A DNA stretch of 64,000 bases from Mesoterricola silvestris (GCF_030295405.1 NZ_AP027080.1:3456001-3520000), one strand, 5' to 3'. Numbered from the stretch's first letter, positions 7,136 to 16,042 are shown. Made by a program: numbers and translations. The notes: generated by a model not told the origin, from the letters alone.

Positions 7136-9681
7136 GCGGGTTCCCTGGAAAGGATGAAGAGGGTCCGGTCGTCGCGGTTCTGGGATTCGAAGGCCGTGAC
7201 GTCGTGGAAGACCGCCTCGCAGGCGGCCCTCACCGACCCGGTGCCCCAGATGCGCTGGACCTGATCCTTGAAGCGGCGCAGGCCGTACAGCTCGCCGCGC
7301 TTGTTCATGGCCTCCGTGAGACCGTCGCTGTACATCACCAGCCACTGGCGGTGGCTGAGCTGGCCCTCGATGACGCTCCAGTTGCCCGGGGCGAAGGGGC
7401 GCAGGCCCAGGCCCCGGCCGGAGGATTCGATCTCCCGGGCTTCCGCGGGGGAGGAGCCTTCGATGAGCAGGGTGGGCGGATGCCCGGCCCGGGCCAGGCG
7501 GTAGCGGCCGTCGGCGTCCCATTCCAGGATGGAGAGGGTCAGGAAGTCCCGGGGTCCCATGAGGCTGCGCATGGTGCGGTCCAGGGCGGGCAGGATCGCC
7601 TCGAAGCTCATGCCCTCCTGCTGGGCGGCCATCTTCAGGAGGGCGGTGGCCTGGCTCATGTACAGGGCCGCGGCCAGGCCCTTGCCGCTCACGTCCCCCA
7701 CCGCCGCCATCCAGCAGCCCGAGGGGCGCTTGCCCACCCACAGCAGGTCGCCGCCGGTCTCCAGGGCGGGCGACAGGCGCAGGGCCGTCTGGAACCCGGG
7801 CATGCAGGGCGCCTCGGAGGTGATCAGGCTCTCCTGGATGAGGCGGGCGGTGTTGAGTTCCTGCTCGATGCGGCCCTGGTCCAGCATGCGCCGGTGCAGC
7901 ACCGCGGTCTCCAGCAGCGTTCCCGCGGCCAGGGCCACCTCCCGCAGCAGCTCCCGGTCCTCGCGGCCGTAGTTCAGTTCCGCGTACTTCCCGCCCAGCA
8001 GCAGCGCGGCATGGGGCTCGTCGTTCACCATGATGATGGAGAGGACCTGCACCTCCAGGGCGTCCACATGGGCCCGGAGCACGTCGCCCTGCTCCCGGAT
8101 CCAGTCGGCCTCGTCGCTTCCCAGCCCCAGCACCAGCTCCCGGTTTTCCCGGGCGTGGCGCACCAGGCCCAGGGGAAGTTCCAGGCGGCGGGGCCTGGCG
8201 AGCTCCTCGGCGAAGGGCTCGTCGGGGTCCGGGTCGGTCACGGCGGGCAGCAGCACCTGGCGCTTCTCCACGGGCAGCATGAGCAGGACGTGGGGCCGGT
8301 ACGCCTCCCGCACCGAATCCACCAGACCCGCCAGGAGGGCCTCCTCCGAGAACCGCTTCTTGGTCTCCCGCAGGTTGCCCAGGATCACCTCCCGGGTGGT
8401 GTTGAGGTCGCGCCGGAACCGGCGCCGCAGGGTGAGCAGGAGCCACCGCAGCAGCCACCCGATGGGCAGCGCGGAGATGCCCGCGAGCACGCCCACCCAG
8501 GCCGGGGGGATCACCTGGATGCCCTGGGCGAAGAGCCAGGCCAGGCCGCCCAGGTACAGCGCCAGGGTCAGGCCCAGCACCGTGAAGTAGGTCACCCACC
8601 GCAGGATGGCCCGGCGCACGTCGAAGAATCCGTGGCGGAAGATGGCGTAGGCGAAGGACAGCGGCAGCAGCGGCAGGGGGAAGAAGAACACCCAGCTTTC
8701 CCGGATGAAGACCAGGCTCTGCCCCGCGGACCGCTGCAGCAGGAGGTAGGCCATGAGATCGGCGATGATGGCCGTGGTGAAGATCAGGGCCGGGAGCAGG
8801 GCCCGGCGCTTGCGCGGGGGCATGCGGTACGAGCCCACCCAGAAGAGCACCAGCCCCGCCACGGCGACGGTGGGGGTGATCCAGCCCACCACCTTGCCCA
8901 CGGGGCTGCCGTCCAGGAACCGGAAGGCCTCCTGGAACAGCTCGGACTTGTCGAAGGTCCGGACCAGGACCCGCACCGCGTAGAGGGCCCCGCCGCCCAG
9001 GGAGAACCCGTAGAGCGCCGCCAGGAAGTGGCGGTTGGTGCGCAGGGGGAAGGGATGGGGGAACCGGAGGAAGAAGTGGAGCCACAGGGGGGGCGCGAGC
9101 CCGAGGGCGAGGCCCGCCACCAGGACCATGGGCGCCAGCAGGCCCGGGGCCACGCTGTCGTACCCGATGGTCACGGCGATGGTGACCAGGAGGGACACCA
9201 CGCCCATGTAGTAGAAGTGCCGGGCGATCTTCCGGGAGGGGGAGGAGATCACCACCAGGAGGCCCACGGCCCAGGCCGCCAGGCCCGAAACCAGCACGAT
9301 GAGCCCGGTGCGGTCGAAGCCCTTCACTAGCCTGACGGGCAGACGAAGGATCTTCCGTTCCCGCAGGACGGTGTAGATGAGGATCCGGCCTTCGGGCTGG
9401 TCATTGATGTAGCGCTGGGCGGTGGCCAGGTGCTTGGCGTCCACCTTGCGCCCATGGATGCTGAGCAGTTCATCGCCGTCCAGGAGGCCGGCCTCCTCGG
9501 CCACGCCGTTGGGGAGGATCTCCGCGATGACCACCCGCTTGCCCATGGCCCTCCAGGTGCACTGGTCATCGGAGGGGGCGTAGGCCCAGTTGCTCAGGTA
9601 GAAGCTGCCCAGGGCGATCACCAGGGCGAAGATGCTGGTGAGCGTCAATTTCCATCGGATGGCTCGGAGACTGTCGGACAA
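7132..9681 (-). CDS. PDZ-multi-TM-GAF-PP2C (SpoIIE/RsbU-type) serine phosphatase
   Basis: 849 residues from a TTG at 9681 (AAGG five bases upstream). Order: one N-terminal helix (about 10-30); a PDZ-like domain (VIAEILPNGVAEEAGLLDGDELL, split by the family loop, about 48-110); about eight membrane helices (about 120-400); a GAF-like segment (about 450-600); then a PP2C/SpoIIE catalytic domain with TGGDLL, GDVSGKG and the final RDDRTLF. SpoIIE-type phosphatases act on anti-sigma-factor antagonists in partner-switching. Neither an antagonist nor an anti-sigma kinase is encoded nearby. The start is only 14 bp from the divergent SDR gene, so promoters must overlap coding DNA. Confidence 0.85.
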   Translation of the reverse strand: MSDSLRAIRWKLTLTSIFALVIALGSFYLSNWAYAPSDDQCTWRAMGKRVVIAEILPNGVAEEAGLLDGDELLSIHGRKVDAKHLATAQRYINDQPEGRILIYTVLRERKILRLPVRLVKGFDRTGLIVLVSGLAAWAVGLLVVISSPSRKIARHFYYMGVVSLLVTIAVTIGYDSVAPGLLAPMVLVAGLALGLAPPLWLHFFLRFPHPFPLRTNRHFLAALYGFSLGGGALYAVRVLVRTFDKSELFQEAFRFLDGSPVGKVVGWITPTVAVAGLVLFWVGSYRMPPRKRRALLPALIFTTAIIADLMAYLLLQRSAGQSLVFIRESWVFFFPLPLLPLSFAYAIFRHGFFDVRRAILRWVTYFTVLGLTLALYLGGLAWLFAQGIQVIPPAWVGVLAGISALPIGWLLRWLLLTLRRRFRRDLNTTREVILGNLRETKKRFSEEALLAGLVDSVREAYRPHVLLMLPVEKRQVLLPAVTDPDPDEPFAEELARPRRLELPLGLVRHARENRELVLGLGSDEADWIREQGDVLRAHVDALEVQVLSIIMVNDEPHAALLLGGKYAELNYGREDRELLREVALAAGTLLETAVLHRRMLDQGRIEQELNTARLIQESLITSEAPCMPGFQTALRLSPALETGGDLLWVGKRPSGCWMAAVGDVSGKGLAAALYMSQATALLKMAAQQEGMSFEAILPALDRTMRSLMGPRDFLTLSILEWDADGRYRLARAGHPPTLLIEGSSPAEAREIESSGRGLGLRPFAPGNWSVIEGQLSHRQWLVMYSDGLTEAMNKRGELYGLRRFKDQVQRIWGTGSVRAACEAVFHDVTAFESQNRDDRTLFILSREPA

Positions 9682-9695
9682 GGTAACCTTAGGGC

Positions 9696-10427
9696 ATGAA
9701 GAAAACCGCGGGGGAGGACCGGACCTGGTGGCTGCTGGTGGGCGGCCGGAGAAGGCTGGGCCGGGCGCTGGCGCAGGCGCTGGCCCCCGGACACAACCTG
9801 ATCCTGACCTCCTCCCGGTCCTGGGAGCAGGAGGGGGCCTGGATCGCTGAACTTTCCAAACAGACTCAAGTAAGGTGCTTGCTTTGGGATGCCGCAAGTC
9901 CTGTTCTTGTCCCCACGATGATGGCAGATCTGGGGGCGCTGGGGGCGGAAGGCGTGAAGGTAAATTCCTGCGTGGTGGTGGGAGGCACCTTCCCCGAGCA
10001 CCCCCTGGGGACCTGGACCGCCGCGGACCTGGAGGAGACCTGGCGCCTGAACCTGAGCTTCCCCCTGCTGGCGGCCCAGGGGGTGGCGCCCCACATGGCC
10101 GACGGGGGCTGCATCCAGTTCCTCCTGGACACGGCCATCCACAAGCCGTTCCTCAAGCGCCTGCCCTACACCGCGGCCAAGGGCGGGGTGGCGGCCCTCG
10201 TGCCCGGCCTGGCCCGGGCCCTGGCCCCCCGGGTGCGGGTGGTGGGCCACGCCCTGGGCACGGTGCTGCCCGATTCCGCGGAGGACGCGGCGTTCCTGGC
10301 CTCCCGGAGCCTGTTGGGGGCCGTGGGGAGCCCGGAGGACCTGGCCCGGGCCCTGCGCTACGCCGCGGAGAGCCCCTACCTCACCGGGGAGATCCTCACC
10401 CTGGACGGGGGCACCCGCTGGGTATGA
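9696..10427 (+). CDS. SDR-family oxidoreductase, pteridine-reductase-like
   Basis: 243 residues. Rossmann short-chain dehydrogenase. The dinucleotide-binding turn is the variant VGGRRRLGRALA near the N-terminus, an Arg-rich form seen in FolM/pteridine reductases that favours NADPH. The catalytic YxxxK is YTAAKGG, and the tail EILTLDGGTRWV is typical. FolM-type enzymes reduce dihydromonapterin or dihydrobiopterin. Its stop overlaps the queE start in ATGATGA fashion. QueE makes a GTP-derived deazapurine, so a pterin-related substrate is plausible but unproven. Confidence 0.8.
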   Translation: MKKTAGEDRTWWLLVGGRRRLGRALAQALAPGHNLILTSSRSWEQEGAWIAELSKQTQVRCLLWDAASPVLVPTMMADLGALGAEGVKVNSCVVVGGTFPEHPLGTWTAADLEETWRLNLSFPLLAAQGVAPHMADGGCIQFLLDTAIHKPFLKRLPYTAAKGGVAALVPGLARALAPRVRVVGHALGTVLPDSAEDAAFLASRSLLGAVGSPEDLARALRYAAESPYLTGEILTLDGGTRWV

Positions 10428-11113
10428 TGGAAGCGGGAGTCTCCGTGCGCTTCAAGGTTAATGAAATTTTTAAATCCATCCAGGGGGAGGGCTCCCGGGC
10501 CGGCCGTCCCTGCCTCTTCATCCGGCTCACCGGGTGCCCCCTGCGGTGCGTGTACTGCGACACCACCTACGCCTATTTCGAAGGCGGCACCATGGACCTG
10601 GATGAGATCCTCGCCCAGGTGCGGGAGGCCCTCGGCCCCCCCCTGCCCGGCCCCAACGCCCCCTTCGTGGAGCTCACCGGCGGCGAGCCCCTGGCCCACC
10701 CCGGGGCCCCCGCCCTGCTGGAGGCCCTGCTGGACCTGGGCTACGAGGTGGCCCTGGAGACCGCCGGCAGCCACGATATCCGGGTGGTGGACGAGCGCGT
10801 GGTGAAGATCGTGGACCGCAAGACCCCCGGCAGCGGCGAAGGCCACCGCTGGCTGGACTCCAACCTGGACCACCTGGTGCCCGGCCAGGACGAGCTGAAG
10901 TTCGTGCTGTGCTCCCCCGAGGACTATGCCTGGGCCCGGGACTGGTGCCTCGGGAAGGGCGTCCTGGACCGCTTCGACGTGCTCTTCAGTCCCGTGTGGG
11001 GAAGCCTGGATCCGGCGTGGCTGGCGGAGCGGATCGTGGAGGACGGCCTTCCGGTGCGTTTCCAGATGCAATTGCACAAGCTCGTCTGGGGCGCGGAGAA
11101 GCGCGGGGTCTAG
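10424..11113 (+). CDS. queE: 7-carboxy-7-deazaguanine synthase (radical SAM, queuosine pathway)
   Basis: 229 residues. QueE converts 6-carboxy-tetrahydropterin to 7-carboxy-7-deazaguanine. The radical SAM cluster motif is CPLRCVYC (CxxxCxxC), preceded by FKSIQGEGSRAGRPCLFIRL, which is diagnostic of QueE. ELTGGEPL follows. The ATG at 10424 overlaps the stop of the SDR gene; a GTG at 10445 (VRFKVNEIF) is an alternative start. No queC, queD or queF is present in this window. Confidence 0.92.
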   Translation: MMEAGVSVRFKVNEIFKSIQGEGSRAGRPCLFIRLTGCPLRCVYCDTTYAYFEGGTMDLDEILAQVREALGPPLPGPNAPFVELTGGEPLAHPGAPALLEALLDLGYEVALETAGSHDIRVVDERVVKIVDRKTPGSGEGHRWLDSNLDHLVPGQDELKFVLCSPEDYAWARDWCLGKGVLDRFDVLFSPVWGSLDPAWLAERIVEDGLPVRFQMQLHKLVWGAEKRGV

Positions 11114-11190
11114 GGGCCCAGCAAGGCAAGGCGCTTCAACCGAACAGCGTCGTCCCGGGAAGCGCCGCGAGCAACCCTGCGGATTGGGCA

Positions 11191-11342
11191 CCATCTCCTT
11201 CATCCCTTGCATCGGCGTTCATCCCTGTTCCGCAGGGCCAGCCTAGGGATGGGTCGGAGTGCTGGTACCCATGCAACGACCCACGCCGGCGCTGGCCCTG
11301 CGGAACGGCGATGAACGCCGATGCAGGGGATCAAGGGGATGG
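11191..11342. repeat. Long inverted repeat between convergent genes (family A-like)
   Basis: Two 66-bp arms (11191-11256 and 11277-11342) are about 85-90% identical as inverted copies, with a 20-bp loop. Each arm ends in TGGGTCG at the loop, the same GGGTCG/CGACCC motif found in the 54 kb and 62 kb elements. It lies between the 3' ends of queE and a minus-strand gene, where it could end transcription from both sides. There is no T-tract, so intrinsic termination is uncertain. The flanking 11114-11190 contains nothing else I can identify. Confidence 0.8.
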
Positions 11343-11355
11343 CATTGAACCATCC

Positions 11356-11874
11356 CTAGTCCCGCGTCCCATGTCCGGTCTGGGTCGCGACCACCCAGAA
11401 GATCCCCGCCACGGCCACCGAAATCCAGAAGACGGTGTACGCCAGGGTGGTGCCCTGCCAGAGGGAGGCGAAACCCTGGCGCACCTGGCTGGCCAGGAGG
11501 TTGGCCTTGCCGCCCATCATCTCCAGCTGGCGGAGGTAGGCCTTGGAGTTCTCGTCCTCCAGGGCGAAGGGCGCGGCGGTGGTGACGGCGAAGCGGTGGA
11601 GGACCAGGGCGGAAAGGGCGCCCGCGGCCAGGATCGATCCCGTGACGAGCCGGATGCGGTCCATCCGGGGGCCGCGGGCGTCCCGGAGGAAGCCGGTGCG
11701 GGGCGGCGCCGGGGGCTCGTCCAGGGCGCCCTCGGGCACCTGGAAGCCCCGGGAGCGCCATTCGGCGGCGGCCGCCTCCAGGGCTCGGCGCTGGTACTTC
11801 CGGGGGTGCTGGAGGAGATCCCGGAGCTGGGCGTCGGAGAGGGAGGGGATCCGGGTCAGGAAGGAATCGGACAT
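11356..11874 (-). CDS. Hypothetical membrane protein
   Basis: 172 residues from the ATG at 11874; a second ATG at 11883 is possible. The N-terminal 70 residues are soluble and helical (LSDAQLRDLLQHPRKYQRRALEAA). Two membrane helices follow (about 75-95 and 142-162) with a loop of about 45 residues between them. No family recognised. It diverges from a small secreted protein gene, the starts being about 70 bp apart. Confidence 0.72.
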   Translation of the reverse strand: MSDSFLTRIPSLSDAQLRDLLQHPRKYQRRALEAAAAEWRSRGFQVPEGALDEPPAPPRTGFLRDARGPRMDRIRLVTGSILAAGALSALVLHRFAVTTAAPFALEDENSKAYLRQLEMMGGKANLLASQVRQGFASLWQGTTLAYTVFWISVAVAGIFWVVATQTGHGTRD

Positions 11875-11945
11875 GATTCCCATGGTATTTGGCCCGGCGG
11901 GTCCCGGGGAGTATATTCAGGCATTCCCGTTCAGGAGGTCCCGAA

Positions 11946-12392
11946 ATGCTCGCCCTCGCCCTGGCCGCGTCCCTGTTCCTCGCCCCCCCCGAAGAAACGC
12001 CCAACCCCATCGCGCCGGTGCCCGCCGCCGCCCTGCGGTCCACCTCGGCCATCAAGGGCAAGCTCACCACCTCCGAGGATTTCAAGATGGGCGGCAAGAC
12101 CATCACCCGCGGCCAGAACATCTACGGCGTCAAGCTCCGGCCCGGCCAGAGCCTCATGGCCGAGATCCGGGGCCAGCGTCCCAGCCTCTTCCTCATCACC
12201 CTCACGGACAAGGTGCAGAGGCCCATCGACCGCCAGGTCACGCGGGTCGGGGGCAAGGTCATCCTGTTCAACCGCAAGAAGGAGAACCTGGATTTCGTGG
12301 TGGTGGTCTCGGGCACGGACTCCATGACGGACGAGCCCTACGAGCTGGTCCTTTACGAACTGGACACGGAACGCGCGCTGGCCAAGGACTGA
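11946..12392 (+). CDS. Small secreted protein of unknown function
   Basis: 148 residues from the ATG at 11946, chosen because CAGGAGG lies eight bases upstream. The first 15 residues (MLALALAASLFLAPP) read as a short export signal. The mature part alternates hydrophobic and polar residues as in a small beta-rich domain (KPGQSLMAEIRGQ-like strands, then LVLYELDTE). No family recognised. It converges with the DUF2911 gene, leaving a 3-bp gap. Confidence 0.75.
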   Translation: MLALALAASLFLAPPEETPNPIAPVPAAALRSTSAIKGKLTTSEDFKMGGKTITRGQNIYGVKLRPGQSLMAEIRGQRPSLFLITLTDKVQRPIDRQVTRVGGKVILFNRKKENLDFVVVVSGTDSMTDEPYELVLYELDTERALAKD

Positions 12393-12395
12393 GCC

Positions 12396-13250
12396 CTACC
12401 TGGCGGCCCACTCCGCGCGGGTCTTGGCCAGGCCGTCCAGGTACTCCTGGGGGGCCTTGGCGGCGGCGGCCAGGTCCATGGCCTTCTGGAGGGTGGCCAG
12501 GGCCTCGGCCTTCTTCCCGTCCTTGGCCAGGTACCGGGCCTTGGTGTCCAGGTTGCTGTAGACCTCCTTGGCCTTCAGGGACCGGTCGATCCACTCCCGC
12601 CCCTTGTCCAGGTGGACGTTGTTGGTGAGGCAGTAGCGGGCGCCCTGCAGGAAGGGGATGTGCTCATCGGCCCTGGCGCCGGCCAGGGTCTTCTCCAGGT
12701 AGGCCCAGTAGAGGCCGGGGGTGTCCAGGGTCACGTCGAAGCCCACGGACACCTTTTCCCAGGCCAGTTCCACGCGCAGGGAATCCAGGGACGCCAGGTG
12801 GATGGAAAAGTTGAGGTACTCCTCGGGCACGGCCAGGGTCGCCGGGACCACCTCCAGGCGCAGGGCGTCCTCGGAGGCCTTGTGGTCGTAGGCGCCCCAC
12901 TGCTTGGCGTTCCGGTTGAAGATGAGGGTCCAGGCCTTGGGGCCGGGAATGGCGAAGAAGGCGTACGAGCCCGCCGCCAGGTCCTTGCCGGCGATCTTGA
13001 CCGGGTCGCTGAAGGTGATGACGGTGGCGTTGTTGGCGCCCGCGCGCCACACCTCGCCGAAGGGCACCAGGCCGCCCCAGATCTTGCGCCCCTTGACGCC
13101 GGGCCGGGAGTAGTCGATCTTCACGGTGCTGATTCCCAGCGTCTGGGTCACGCTGGCGCCGGGGCTGGGCTGGTAGGGTTTGACCATCGTCTGCTGGGCC
13201 GGAAGGCTCAGGGCGGCCGCGAAGGCGGCGGAAAGGATGACGGATCGCAT
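12396..13250 (-). CDS. Exported DUF2911 family protein
   Basis: 284 residues with a cleavable signal peptide (about 1-19, ending LSLPAQ). The DUF2911 core is clear: VKIDYSRPGVKGRKIWGGLV, then FGEVWRAGANNATVITF and AGSYAFFAIPG. The C-terminal part (about 190-280) forms TPR-like helices. The family is common in Bacteroidota and Acidobacteriota; its function is unknown, although a periplasmic beta-sandwich is predicted. The start overlaps the divergent pcm start codon. Confidence 0.88.
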   Translation of the reverse strand: MRSVILSAAFAAALSLPAQQTMVKPYQPSPGASVTQTLGISTVKIDYSRPGVKGRKIWGGLVPFGEVWRAGANNATVITFSDPVKIAGKDLAAGSYAFFAIPGPKAWTLIFNRNAKQWGAYDHKASEDALRLEVVPATLAVPEEYLNFSIHLASLDSLRVELAWEKVSVGFDVTLDTPGLYWAYLEKTLAGARADEHIPFLQGARYCLTNNVHLDKGREWIDRSLKAKEVYSNLDTKARYLAKDGKKAEALATLQKAMDLAAAAKAPQEYLDGLAKTRAEWAAR

Positions 13251-13911
13251 GGGGACTCCCGAGGAAAAGGCTCCGTCATCATACGCCAAGGACCCCGCCC
13301 TGGCGCGGCGGGACATGGTGAAAACCCAGATCGAGGCCCGGGGCGTGGACGACCCCCGGGTGCTGGGGGCCATGGCCACCCTGCCCCGCCACCGCTTCGT
13401 GGACGCCGCCCAGGAGGCCGCCGCCTACGAGGACCACCCCCTGCCCATCGGCCGGGGCCAGACCATCTCCCAGCCCTACATCGTGGCCTTCATGGCCGAG
13501 GCCCTGGCCCTCTCGGGCACCGAGAAGGTGCTGGAGGTGGGCTGCGGATGCGGCTACATGGCCGCGGTGCTGGCCGGCCTCTGCCGCCAGGTTTTCGGCA
13601 TCGACCTGGAGGCCGACCTGGTCCGGCGGGCCCAGGGCACCCTGGACGCCCTGGGCATCGCCAACGCCACGGTGCGCTGCGGGGACGGAAAGCTGGGATG
13701 GCGGTCGGAGGCCCCCTTCGACGCCATCCTCCTCAGCTGCGCCGCGGACGTGATCCCGCCTGATCTATGGGAACAACTGGCGGAGGGGGGGAGGATGCTG
13801 CTTCCCCTGGCCGTGCATCCCACCCACCAGGACCTGGTGCTGGTGTACAAGACCCCCGCCGGAGCCATAACCCGAAACCTTCTGCCGGTAGTGTTCGTCC
13901 CTTTGCGATGA
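13249..13911 (+). CDS. pcm: Protein-L-isoaspartate O-methyltransferase
   Basis: 220 residues. It repairs isoaspartyl residues using S-adenosylmethionine. Family marks are MVKTQIEARGVDDPRVLGAM, the active-site segment GRGQTISQPYIVA and the SAM motif EVGCGCGYMAAVLA. The last has GCGCGY where GxGSGY is usual, so the motif is slightly altered. The tail GRMLLPL and FVPLR are conserved. The chosen ATG (13249) overlaps the start codon of the opposite-strand DUF2911 gene; ATGs at 13237 and 13315 are alternatives. Confidence 0.9.
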   Translation: MGTPEEKAPSSYAKDPALARRDMVKTQIEARGVDDPRVLGAMATLPRHRFVDAAQEAAAYEDHPLPIGRGQTISQPYIVAFMAEALALSGTEKVLEVGCGCGYMAAVLAGLCRQVFGIDLEADLVRRAQGTLDALGIANATVRCGDGKLGWRSEAPFDAILLSCAADVIPPDLWEQLAEGGRMLLPLAVHPTHQDLVLVYKTPAGAITRNLLPVVFVPLR

Positions 13912-13942
13912 AGCGAGGCCAGGAAAAGCTCCAAAAAATGCT

Positions 13943-14112
13943 TGAAGCCCTGAACGGCCTGTCCCCGACGTGCCGGAAACCCGAGGGAAAAATCCAAACG
14001 CTGAGACGCAGAGGGCTCGCTGGGGCGTTGGGAAAAGAATTACTCTAGGTTCACCAGCCGGTTTTCCCTTCTTTTCCCAGCGCCCCAGCGAGTCCTCTGC
14101 GTCTCAGCGTTT
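13943..14112. repeat. Family B inverted repeat between convergent genes
   Basis: 44-bp inverted arms at 13996-14039 and 14069-14112 differ at two positions. They carry the motif AAACGCTGAGACGCAGAGG and enclose a 29-bp AT-richer loop. The left flank (13943-13995, containing CTGAACGGC) also matches the outer flank of the second family B copy at 33.9 kb, so the element is longer than the arms. It sits between pcm and the minus-strand dehydrogenase. The rest of 13912-14216 holds no gene. Confidence 0.85.
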
Positions 14113-14216
14113 ATATTTTTCCCTGGTCTACCACGGCATTGAGACCCGTCCTGACCGCCCCCACAAATCTTATGAGTCGCCGAGATATGCCGGCGCGGAG
14201 CGGGAGGAATGACACC

Positions 14217-15161
14217 CTAGTACCCCCTTTCCCTATCCACGCCCCCTTCGACGGCAAGTCCCTCCGCAAATCGGCGCAGGTTCGGCAGCAGGTCGGGGAC
14301 CATGGCCCGGGGGGTGGAGGGGCCGGAATGGTGGGGGGTGACGGTCACCTTGGGGTGGGACCACAGGGGGGATTCGGCAGCCAGGGGCTCGGGCGAGAAG
14401 ACGTCCAGCACGGCCCCGCCCAGGCGCCCGGCGTCCAGGGCCTCCAGGAGGTCGGGGACCACCACCTGCTCGCCCCGGCCGACGTTCACCAGGAGGAGGC
14501 CGGGGTTGCCGTGGGCCAGGAGGCGGGCGTCCACCAGGCCCCGGGTTTCGGGCGTCAGGGGAGCGCAGAGGACCAGCGCCCGGGCCTCGGGGAGCCATTT
14601 GGGCAGGTCGGCGGTGCCCAGGAGCGGGAATTCCGGGTCGGCCCGGGGGGTCCGCACGAAGCCCCGCACCTCCAGGCCCAGGTCCCGCAGGGCGCGGCCG
14701 ATCTGCCGGCCGATGCGGCCGAAGCCCACCACCAGGGCGGCGCGGCCGGTGAGGTCCTCGGGGATGAGGCGGGGGTTCCAGGTGCGCGCCTCCTGGGCGG
14801 TGCGGCATTCCTCCGGACGCTGGGCGCCGGCCAGGAGGTGGAAGGCCACGTACCGGGCCATCCAGAAGCCGAATTGGCCGTCGGCGCGGGTGATGGGCAC
14901 GCCCGGGGGGATGGAGGGGTCGGCCACCAGGTGATCCACGCCGGCGCCGCTGTTCTGGATCCAGGCCAGGCGGGGCATGCGCGCGGCCAGGCCCTCGGGG
15001 AGCTTCCATACGAAGAGGCCCTCGGCCTGGGCCAGCCAGGCGGGGTCGCCCTCCTCCCGGGGGTGCCAGCCCCGGATATCCAGGCGGGGCTCGGCCTCCC
15101 GCAGGGCGGGGACCCAGTCCATGTGCCGGTGGTGGATGACGGCCAGTTTTCGCATGTTCAT
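14217..15161 (-). CDS. D-2-hydroxyacid dehydrogenase (GhrA-like glyoxylate/hydroxypyruvate reductase)
   Basis: 314 residues. NAD(P)H-dependent reduction of a 2-keto acid. The dinucleotide fold shows VVGFGRIGRQIGRAL. The catalytic Arg region is LVLCAPLTPETRGLV and VNVGRGEQV, the acid is in AVLDVFSPEPL, and the catalytic His is in VTPHHSG. The order and short C-terminus fit GhrA-type enzymes; the exact substrate cannot be told. Its ATG overlaps the lipA stop (ATGA), so it is probably translated with lipA, although no lipoate link is known. Confidence 0.88.
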   Translation of the reverse strand: MNMRKLAVIHHRHMDWVPALREAEPRLDIRGWHPREEGDPAWLAQAEGLFVWKLPEGLAARMPRLAWIQNSGAGVDHLVADPSIPPGVPITRADGQFGFWMARYVAFHLLAGAQRPEECRTAQEARTWNPRLIPEDLTGRAALVVGFGRIGRQIGRALRDLGLEVRGFVRTPRADPEFPLLGTADLPKWLPEARALVLCAPLTPETRGLVDARLLAHGNPGLLLVNVGRGEQVVVPDLLEALDAGRLGGAVLDVFSPEPLAAESPLWSHPKVTVTPHHSGPSTPRAMVPDLLPNLRRFAEGLAVEGGVDRERGY

Positions 15162-16042
15162 CCCTGGTAGCTGTCCTGGGCGTGGTAGCTGCTGCGCACC
15201 AGGGGGCCGCTCTCCACCCGCTGGAAGCCCATTTCCAGGCCCTTGCGCCGGTACATCTCGAATTCCGCGGGTTCCACGTACCGTTCCAGGGGCAGGTGCA
15301 GGGCGGAGGGGGGCAGGTACTGGCCCAGGGTCGCGATGTCCACGGAGGCGGCCCGCCAGTGGCCCATGAGCTCCAGGACCTCTTCCGGCGTCTCGCCCAG
15401 GCCCACCATGATTCCGCTCTTCACCCGCAGGTCCGGGGCCGCGGCGTCCCTGTGCCGGGCCGCGCCGGCCAGCACCCGCAGGCTCTGCCCGTAGTCCGCG
15501 TCCGGGCGCACCCGCTTGTAGAGGCGCTCCACGGTCTCCACGTTGTGGTTCAGCACCTGGGGGGCGGCCTCCAGGACGGTGGCCAGGCAGGCCTCGCTTC
15601 CGCTGAAATCGGGGATCAGCACCTCCACGCCGCAGGCGGGCACCAGGGTGCGGATCCAGCGGATGGTGGCGGCGAAGTGGGCGGCCCCCCCGTCGGGCAG
15701 GTCGTCCCGGTTCACGCTGGTCACGACGGCAAAGGCCAACCCCAATGACGCCACGGCTTCCGCCACACGCTGGGGTTCGCCGGGGTCCACTTCCCCCGGG
15801 CGGCCCTTGCCCACGTTGCAGAAGCCGCAGTGCCGGGTGCACACGTCCCCCAGCAGCATGAAGGTGGCGGTGCGATGGATCCCCCAGCATTCATGGAGGT
15901 TGGGGCAGCGCGCCTCCTCGCAGACGGTCACCAGGCGGTTGGACCGCACCAGGGCCTCCACCTCGGCCACCACTTCCGGTGCTGGAACCTTGATTTTCAA
16001 CCAATCGGGACGGGGGCCGGGGAGAACGGGGGGACGCGCCAT
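15158..16042 (-). CDS. lipA: Lipoyl synthase
   Basis: 294 residues. It inserts two sulfurs into octanoyl groups on lipoyl domains. Both [4Fe-4S] motifs are present: the auxiliary cluster CEEARCPNLHEC and the radical SAM cluster CTRHCGFC. The C-terminal RSSYHAQ contains the Ser that ligates the auxiliary cluster. ATG 16042 gives MARPP. A TTG at 16051 adds three residues, and neither has a strong Shine-Dalgarno. It diverges from scpA, with 39 bp between starts. lipB is not in the window. Confidence 0.95.
   Translation of the reverse strand: MARPPVLPGPRPDWLKIKVPAPEVVAEVEALVRSNRLVTVCEEARCPNLHECWGIHRTATFMLLGDVCTRHCGFCNVGKGRPGEVDPGEPQRVAEAVASLGLAFAVVTSVNRDDLPDGGAAHFAATIRWIRTLVPACGVEVLIPDFSGSEACLATVLEAAPQVLNHNVETVERLYKRVRPDADYGQSLRVLAGAARHRDAAAPDLRVKSGIMVGLGETPEEVLELMGHWRAASVDIATLGQYLPPSALHLPLERYVEPAEFEMYRRKGLEMGFQRVESGPLVRSSYHAQDSYQG

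Noticed and set aside
13996-14112. Inverted repeat as an attachment site or small-RNA gene
   Set aside because: There is no integrase or tRNA beside it, and the same sequence recurs at 33.7 kb, so an interspersed repeat is the simpler reading.
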